Shown here: one piece after another, positions 60,017-64,000 of the stretch
Layout: each line of letters opens with the position of its first letter
How positions within the stretch are numbered: the first letter of the stretch is position 1
Assembly (NCBI RefSeq): GCF_900188275.1
Contig: NZ_FZNY01000003.1
Span: forward strand, 468,547 to 532,546
Direction: 5' to 3'
DNA length: 64,000 nt
Source of the DNA: Dokdonia pacifica
GTDB taxonomy: Bacteria; Bacteroidota; Bacteroidia; Flavobacteriales; Flavobacteriaceae
Notes under the pieces: generated by a model
The model's input: the letters and a program-made list of their open reading frames with translations, nothing else
Told to the model about the DNA's origin: nothing
Database searches by the model: none
Program-made: the position numbers and the translations under genes

Positions 60017-60868
60017 TTAATTAAAAAAATTCGTAAAATCTATTCTAAAATATTCAGGATATAAACACTTCCTGCTTCTTTTAGGCCTAGTGATGATAAC
60101 ATATTTATCAACGCTATTAACACTACTTAAATATAATGGCGATATAATATCCCCATAAATATATTGATTATAGTTAGATGGTTCTGGATTGATTTCGTTA
60201 GTAAATACGCTTGCTTCATTTGATGATGCACTTGATAATGGATGTGTTGTAGTTGCGATTTCCTCAACAATAGCTGTTGCAGAGATATATTTAGGAACAT
60301 AAACCTCTAAACAATGTTGATTCAATACATAGTCCAACAAATAATCAACCACTTCTTCAGCTGTAGAGATACCTGTAGTAGGTGTGCCATTTGGTCCAGA
60401 ACCTCCAGGTGGTAGTGGTGGTGATGTTTCAGGTGGTTCTGGCGCTCCACAATTTGCAGGGTCATTAAGACATTCTTCATATTCAATTACTCCTTGAATA
60501 GTGCTTGCTAAAGTAGCATGAAAAGCATCTTTAAAATCACCATTGGCATTATCACCTATAAGATCTTCTAAAAGGATGGCATCTTGTGAAGCCATGATGT
60601 TTGCAAAATCTAACCGAACATCATCATTAAACGTTACCGTCTCATAATCAGAAGCGTATAATGATTTAGCAGTAATAAAAGAGATCCAAGTCATATTCAA
60701 CTTGAATTCTTCTTCATTAATTGGAGTTCTACCACTTTCTGAAGCCTGTGGGATAGATAACTCTAAGTTTGATTCAATAGCATTCTCAGTAATAACTTCA
60801 TCGTCATTACTACAAGAAAATAATACTAAAATGGCTATGAGTATTACATAGGGATTTAATTTTTTCAT
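60017..60868 (-). CDS. Hypothetical lipoprotein
   Basis: About 283 residues from the ATG at 60868 (the one at 60877 is close and possible). Signal peptide MKKLNPYVILIAILVLFSC with a clear lipobox. The mature part has an Asn/Asp-rich start, a Cys pair near ECLNDPANC, then a Pro/Gly-rich linker (PPETSPPLPPGGSGPNGTP) and a C-terminal domain with CLEVYVP. I do not recognise it. It lies downstream of the response regulator gene by about 120 nt on the same strand and could be one of its targets. Confidence 0.6.
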   Translation of the reverse strand: MKKLNPYVILIAILVLFSCSNDDEVITENAIESNLELSIPQASESGRTPINEEEFKLNMTWISFITAKSLYASDYETVTFNDDVRLDFANIMASQDAILLEDLIGDNANGDFKDAFHATLASTIQGVIEYEECLNDPANCGAPEPPETSPPLPPGGSGPNGTPTTGISTAEEVVDYLLDYVLNQHCLEVYVPKYISATAIVEEIATTTHPLSSASSNEASVFTNEINPEPSNYNQYIYGDIISPLYLSSVNSVDKYVIITRPKRSRKCLYPEYFRIDFTNFFN

Positions 60869-60987
60869 AGTTTTCATATTTTAAAATTTCAGGGTAATAG
60901 TACTATATTTTTTATCAAAAACCATCTACACCTTAATATACGCATGAGCACATTTCATATTTGCAAGGGTTTATTTCATTTTTGATT

Positions 60988-61728
60988 TTAATCAAAAATC
61001 TTTTTCAAAACATAATCTTTACGTCTACTGGAAACAGGTACCTTAAAGTCTAAGTGTACTACAAGTATTCCTTGTTTATTATATTTTAACACATGTTTTT
61101 TATTTACTATATAGGATTGATGACATCGTATAAACGTATCTTCAGAAAGTATTTCTTCTACTTTCTTTATAGATTTTGATACCATAATTTTTTCCATTTG
61201 CTGGGTATAGAATGTCGTATAATTGCCTTCTGAACGACAATAGATAATGTCATCTTCATAGACGGCATATACATTATCACTGGTCTTAAGAATGATTCTC
61301 TTATTTTTTACACCGTTAAAGTATTCACTTGAAATCTCAATAAGTTTTTCTAAATGGCTTTCATTTTTACCTTGAGTAATTACTTTTTGTAAAGCATCTA
61401 TAAATTCATCGATTTCAACGGGTTTAAGAATATAATCTAAGGCACCCACTTTAATGGCTTTAATAGCATGCGTGTCATATCCAGTAATAAAGATCACATC
61501 AAAATCTTTAGAAGCAACTTGTTGTAAAATGTCAAAACTGGTACCGTCTCCTAAGTTAATATCCAGTAATAAAAGCTGAGGTTTTAATTCTTCAATGGTT
61601 TTAATACCAGAAGCTACACTATCTGCTTCCCCAATAATAGAAATCTCATTTTTAAAATGCGATTCTACTTTTTCTCTGATATCAGCTCTTACACTAGCTT
61701 CATCGTCTATAATAACTGTTTTAATCAT
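60988..61728 (-). CDS. LytTR family response regulator
   Basis: A 246-residue regulator. Receiver domain 1-120 with acidic pair in IIDDE, phospho-acceptor Asp56 in LLLLDINLG and conserved Lys in YILKPV; LytTR DNA-binding domain about 145-246 (DNVYAVYEDDIIYCRSEGNYTTFY and RCHQSYIVNKKHV). It is the partner of the histidine kinase upstream, whose stop overlaps its start by 8 nt. Targets unknown; the lipoprotein gene just downstream is a candidate. Confidence 0.93.
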   Translation of the reverse strand: MIKTVIIDDEASVRADIREKVESHFKNEISIIGEADSVASGIKTIEELKPQLLLLDINLGDGTSFDILQQVASKDFDVIFITGYDTHAIKAIKVGALDYILKPVEIDEFIDALQKVITQGKNESHLEKLIEISSEYFNGVKNKRIILKTSDNVYAVYEDDIIYCRSEGNYTTFYTQQMEKIMVSKSIKKVEEILSEDTFIRCHQSYIVNKKHVLKYNKQGILVVHLDFKVPVSSRRKDYVLKKIFD

Positions 61729-63589
61729 GCTCTGTTTGTTTATATGGTATTAAAAAAGTTGTAATGACTCCACTTATAGAAGGATCACGTTCTCTTTTAT
61801 TAATGACGGAAATTTTCTGTTTGGTTGCTTTTTCAATAAAATTTGATATCAATGTTGTAGATACAGATTCTTTATGAGAATCATTTTTTGCTTGAATGCC
61901 TATTCCATTATCTTCAATAATACATTTTATAAATGTATTTTTCAAAGACAATGTTATTTTAATTTCTCCTATATAATCTATTCCTTTGAAAGCATGCTCT
62001 ATACTATTTTCTATATAAGGCTGTATAAGCATAGGAGGGATGAATATAAATTCGTCTTCTTCTAGGTCTTGTAATGTAATAGTATACTTAAATTTATCAG
62101 GAAAACGTAATAGTTGTAAGTCCATATACTTACGTAAGGACTCTAATTCTTTTTCTAGAAGTACATAATTATTTGTGGAATTTTCTAAAATCAGTCTTAG
62201 CAATCTGGAAAATTTTAATAAATAATTGATAGCTCCTTTTGCATCTTTCTCTATAGTGTTTTGAATTGCATATAACGTATTGAATGTAAAATGCGGATTC
62301 ATTTGCGAACGAAGTAAGCGTTGTTGCATTTGTAAACTCATTTTATCAAAAGTACGCTGACGTTTTTTATAAAAGTAAATACCTACACTTATGAGAATTA
62401 CAGAGATAATAAAAAGTGATAATAACTGTAATTGCGTTTTTAACTTGTCAATTTCTACTTGCTGCTTCTGATTTTTTAATTTTTCTCGTTCTTTATATGA
62501 AGAAGCTAGTGACTTTAAATCTTTTGTGTATTTATTCTTATAACTAGCATCTTGATATTTTGCAATTGTATCAAGCGCGCTTTGAATTTCTTTATAATTT
62601 GACTTGGTTTCATAGACATATCTTAACTTATAGCTTAGAATATTCCGTGATGTTTTTTCTGCTATATAATCTTTATTTAGAGCAAGCGCTTTATCTAAAT
62701 AATATTTTGCAGAATCATATTGTTTTAAATCTAAAAACACCTCACCAAGGTTTGCATATGCTTTAGCTATATTTCTACTTCTCCAAGGAGTATCTGGTGT
62801 TAATTTTAAAGATTTTAGGCCTAGTAAATAATTATCTTTTGCTTTATGAAGTTTTGTTTGAATATGTAAAACATACCCATAATGGGCATATAGATCGTGT
62901 TTGGCTTTTGAGTTTAATAATGAATCTCCTTTAATTAAATTTTCAAGTGTATTTATAGAAATTTCTTTATTAGATAAATACTTATATTGAATTTGAGATT
63001 TATTTATAATAGCAGAACTTAAAGCAGAAGAATCCTTTCCTTTTTTTATCATTTCAATTTGTAAATCAGCATTTTCTAGTGCTTCATCGTATTTTCCAAT
63101 TTGATTGTATGTATTTGTGAGTTGATAATAGGCTAGTGCTCTGTAGGCATAATTAGTAGTATCTAATAAAGATTCAAAGCGCTCTGAAATGGCTATAGCT
63201 TCTCCAAACTCATTATTACTTTTATAAATATTCCATGCATCATAAAAATATAAAGCTTCTCGATCATTCTTAATGCTATCTTTTATACGTTCTATAGTTT
63301 TATATAAATAAATGGAGGCACTATCAGTTATTCCTTTACTTACATACTGAAGTCCTATCAAATAATCATTTTCAGATTTTAATGAATCTGAAATAGTAGG
63401 GGTTTCATCTATGAGTCTAGCGGCACTTTTTAAATAAAACAATGTAGAGTCTTGCGTGTAATCTTTTGATTTCTTGTGGAAAGAAATAATAGTATCTTCT
63501 ACATCTTTATTTATAGTTTCTTGTTTCGTTGTACAGGCAAGTAGGAAGCAACTTAATAAAATACAGTATAGGGATGTATTTTTAATCAT
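61721..63589 (-). CDS. LytS-type sensor histidine kinase with TPR sensor
   Basis: A 622-residue kinase. Signal peptide or first membrane segment with a Cys (SCFLLAC), tetratricopeptide repeats about 60-330 (YYQLTNTYNQIGKYDEALENAD, AYANLGEVFLDLKQYDSAKYYLDKAL), one TM helix about 385-405, a short coiled coil, then the His_kinase (PF06580) motif QMNPHFTFNTLYAIQNTIE with the phospho-His and a degenerate HATPase (PPMLIQPYIENSIEHAFKG, EDNGIGI). The TPRs probably sense a periplasmic protein or peptide. It overlaps the response regulator gene by 8 nt. Confidence 0.92.
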   Translation of the reverse strand: MIKNTSLYCILLSCFLLACTTKQETINKDVEDTIISFHKKSKDYTQDSTLFYLKSAARLIDETPTISDSLKSENDYLIGLQYVSKGITDSASIYLYKTIERIKDSIKNDREALYFYDAWNIYKSNNEFGEAIAISERFESLLDTTNYAYRALAYYQLTNTYNQIGKYDEALENADLQIEMIKKGKDSSALSSAIINKSQIQYKYLSNKEISINTLENLIKGDSLLNSKAKHDLYAHYGYVLHIQTKLHKAKDNYLLGLKSLKLTPDTPWRSRNIAKAYANLGEVFLDLKQYDSAKYYLDKALALNKDYIAEKTSRNILSYKLRYVYETKSNYKEIQSALDTIAKYQDASYKNKYTKDLKSLASSYKEREKLKNQKQQVEIDKLKTQLQLLSLFIISVILISVGIYFYKKRQRTFDKMSLQMQQRLLRSQMNPHFTFNTLYAIQNTIEKDAKGAINYLLKFSRLLRLILENSTNNYVLLEKELESLRKYMDLQLLRFPDKFKYTITLQDLEEDEFIFIPPMLIQPYIENSIEHAFKGIDYIGEIKITLSLKNTFIKCIIEDNGIGIQAKNDSHKESVSTTLISNFIEKATKQKISVINKRERDPSISGVITTFLIPYKQTEHD

Positions 63590-63793
63590 ATGTCAAACTT
63601 ACAGAAAATGTTAAACTAAAGGTAATTCTTTATAATATATTACTTCCTTTCAATTTTTCCATTTTTTAGAATCTTAGATAATTTAGGGATGTTTTTGGTC
63701 TCCGTAAATTTATAATTTATATAGAAAAATCTTTCTTTAAATAGGAGGGAAGTTGGGGTATTATTTTACAATTGTAAGATAAAATATCCATGG

Positions 63794-63813
63794 TACGCTT
63801 TCGCGAAAGCGTA
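63794..63813. repeat. TACGCTTTCGCGAAAGCGTA palindrome, intergenic
   Basis: A 20-bp perfect palindrome between the kinase gene and the terminator of the gene at the end of the window. Confidence 0.95.
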
Positions 63814-63844
63814 TACAGTAACAATTTCCTTAAAAACAAAGAAG

Positions 63845-63870
63845 CCCCTATAAAAGAGGCTCCTTTTGTC
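63845..63870 (-). terminator. Rho-independent terminator (imperfect)
   Basis: GAAGCCCCTATAAAAGAGGC forms an imperfect stem (AGCC.. with GGCT) and reads into a T-rich stretch on the minus strand, after the stop of the gene at 63890. Confidence 0.55.
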
Positions 63871-63889
63871 AATGTATGCATAAAATGCG

Positions 63890-64000
63890 CTAGTGAATAA
63901 TTAATTTTTCTGTAAATGATCCCATATCTGTTTCTAATCGAAGGATATATGGTCCTTTACTTACATTAGATACTGGTAACTGTATAATTGTTGTGCCAGT
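63890..64000 (-). CDS. C-terminal end of a T9SS-sorted protein (partial)
   Basis: The last 36 codons of a gene that runs off the window edge. The translated end (PVSNVSKGPYILRLET followed by GSFTEKLIIH) is the tail of a type IX secretion sorting domain, so the protein is a secreted surface or extracellular one. The body is outside the window. Confidence 0.8.
   Translation of the reverse strand, partial: TGTTIIQLPVSNVSKGPYILRLETDMGSFTEKLIIH

Larger units (their letters stand above)
63590..63889. other. Intergenic region with palindrome and terminator (300 bp)
   Basis: No gene seen between the kinase start and the last gene's stop. It holds a TACCTTTA box (minus, 63617-63624) that may be the kinase promoter -7 element, the extended palindrome at 63794-63813 and a terminator for the next gene at 63845-63870. 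Confidence 0.6.

Noticed and set aside
9182..63813. Palindrome as ParB parS sites
   Set aside because: parS is about TGTTTCACGTGAAACA; the core here differs in the centre and ends, and the copies are far too many for parS.

Overview
The window looks like chromosome from a marine Flavobacteriaceae bacterium (Bacteroidota). Reasons: AT-rich DNA, many lipoprotein and signal-peptide proteins, several proteins ending in Por/type IX secretion (T9SS) sorting domains, a TonB-dependent receptor with a carboxypeptidase-like N-terminal domain, families I recognise as Bacteroidota-typical (DUF1684, DUF6503, DUF6624, the CxxCxK N-terminus), and TAnnTTTG-type promoter boxes. A Dokdonia-like genus is a guess, based on repeated AFAKA peptides and the repeat that encodes them.

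Layout. 0-7.8 kb: small accessory genes on the minus strand (GNAT acetyltransferases, lipoproteins, a TPR protein, unknowns) and a secreted GH30 at 3.9-5.5 kb. 7.8-17.1 kb: M14 peptidase, a probably inactive alpha/beta hydrolase, a TolB-like propeller and metallophosphoesterase, an exported DJ-1/PfpI lipoprotein overlapping an MFS exporter, and DUF1684. 17.2-39.4 kb: a beta-1,3-glucan (laminarin-type) utilisation locus. 39.7-51.8 kb: housekeeping and stress genes (FluC, DPP III-like M49 peptidase, TrmH methyltransferase, M48 protease, cyclophilin, Nudix, PlsC-like, ECF sigma plus membrane partner). 52-64 kb: T9SS proteins, DUF1801/YdeI pair, DUF1028, TonB receptor, and a LytS/LytR-type two-component system.

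The glucan locus runs on the minus strand: a clan GH-A hydrolase fused to an outer-membrane-type barrel, a carbohydrate-binding lipoprotein, GH16 laminarinase, a cytoplasmic GH149-type beta-1,3-glucan phosphorylase, GH17 lipoprotein, GH30 lipoprotein, an MFS sugar symporter fused to a GH17 domain, and a stand-alone cytoplasmic GH17. On the plus strand follow a one-piece sensor-regulator (propeller, Y_Y_Y, TM, LuxR HTH) and a secreted T9SS protein with the same binding modules as the lipoprotein. No SusC/SusD pair is present. The logic suggested is surface cleavage, periplasmic trimming, symport of oligosaccharides and cytosolic phosphorolysis.

The most unusual signal is not a gene. A perfect 14-bp palindrome, GCTTTCGCGAAAGC, occurs 12 times, with decayed copies besides. 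Between genes it is usually extended towards TACGCTTTCGCGAAAGCGTA. Inside genes it almost always lies in the frame that encodes AFAKA. Three 65-bp relatives (14062-14126, 20509-20593, 51943-52007) have the two ends of this palindrome separated by 45 bp, and one of them carries an exact 20-bp nested palindrome insertion. This looks like a family of dispersed palindromes with at least two forms, and I cannot name a described system that matches it.
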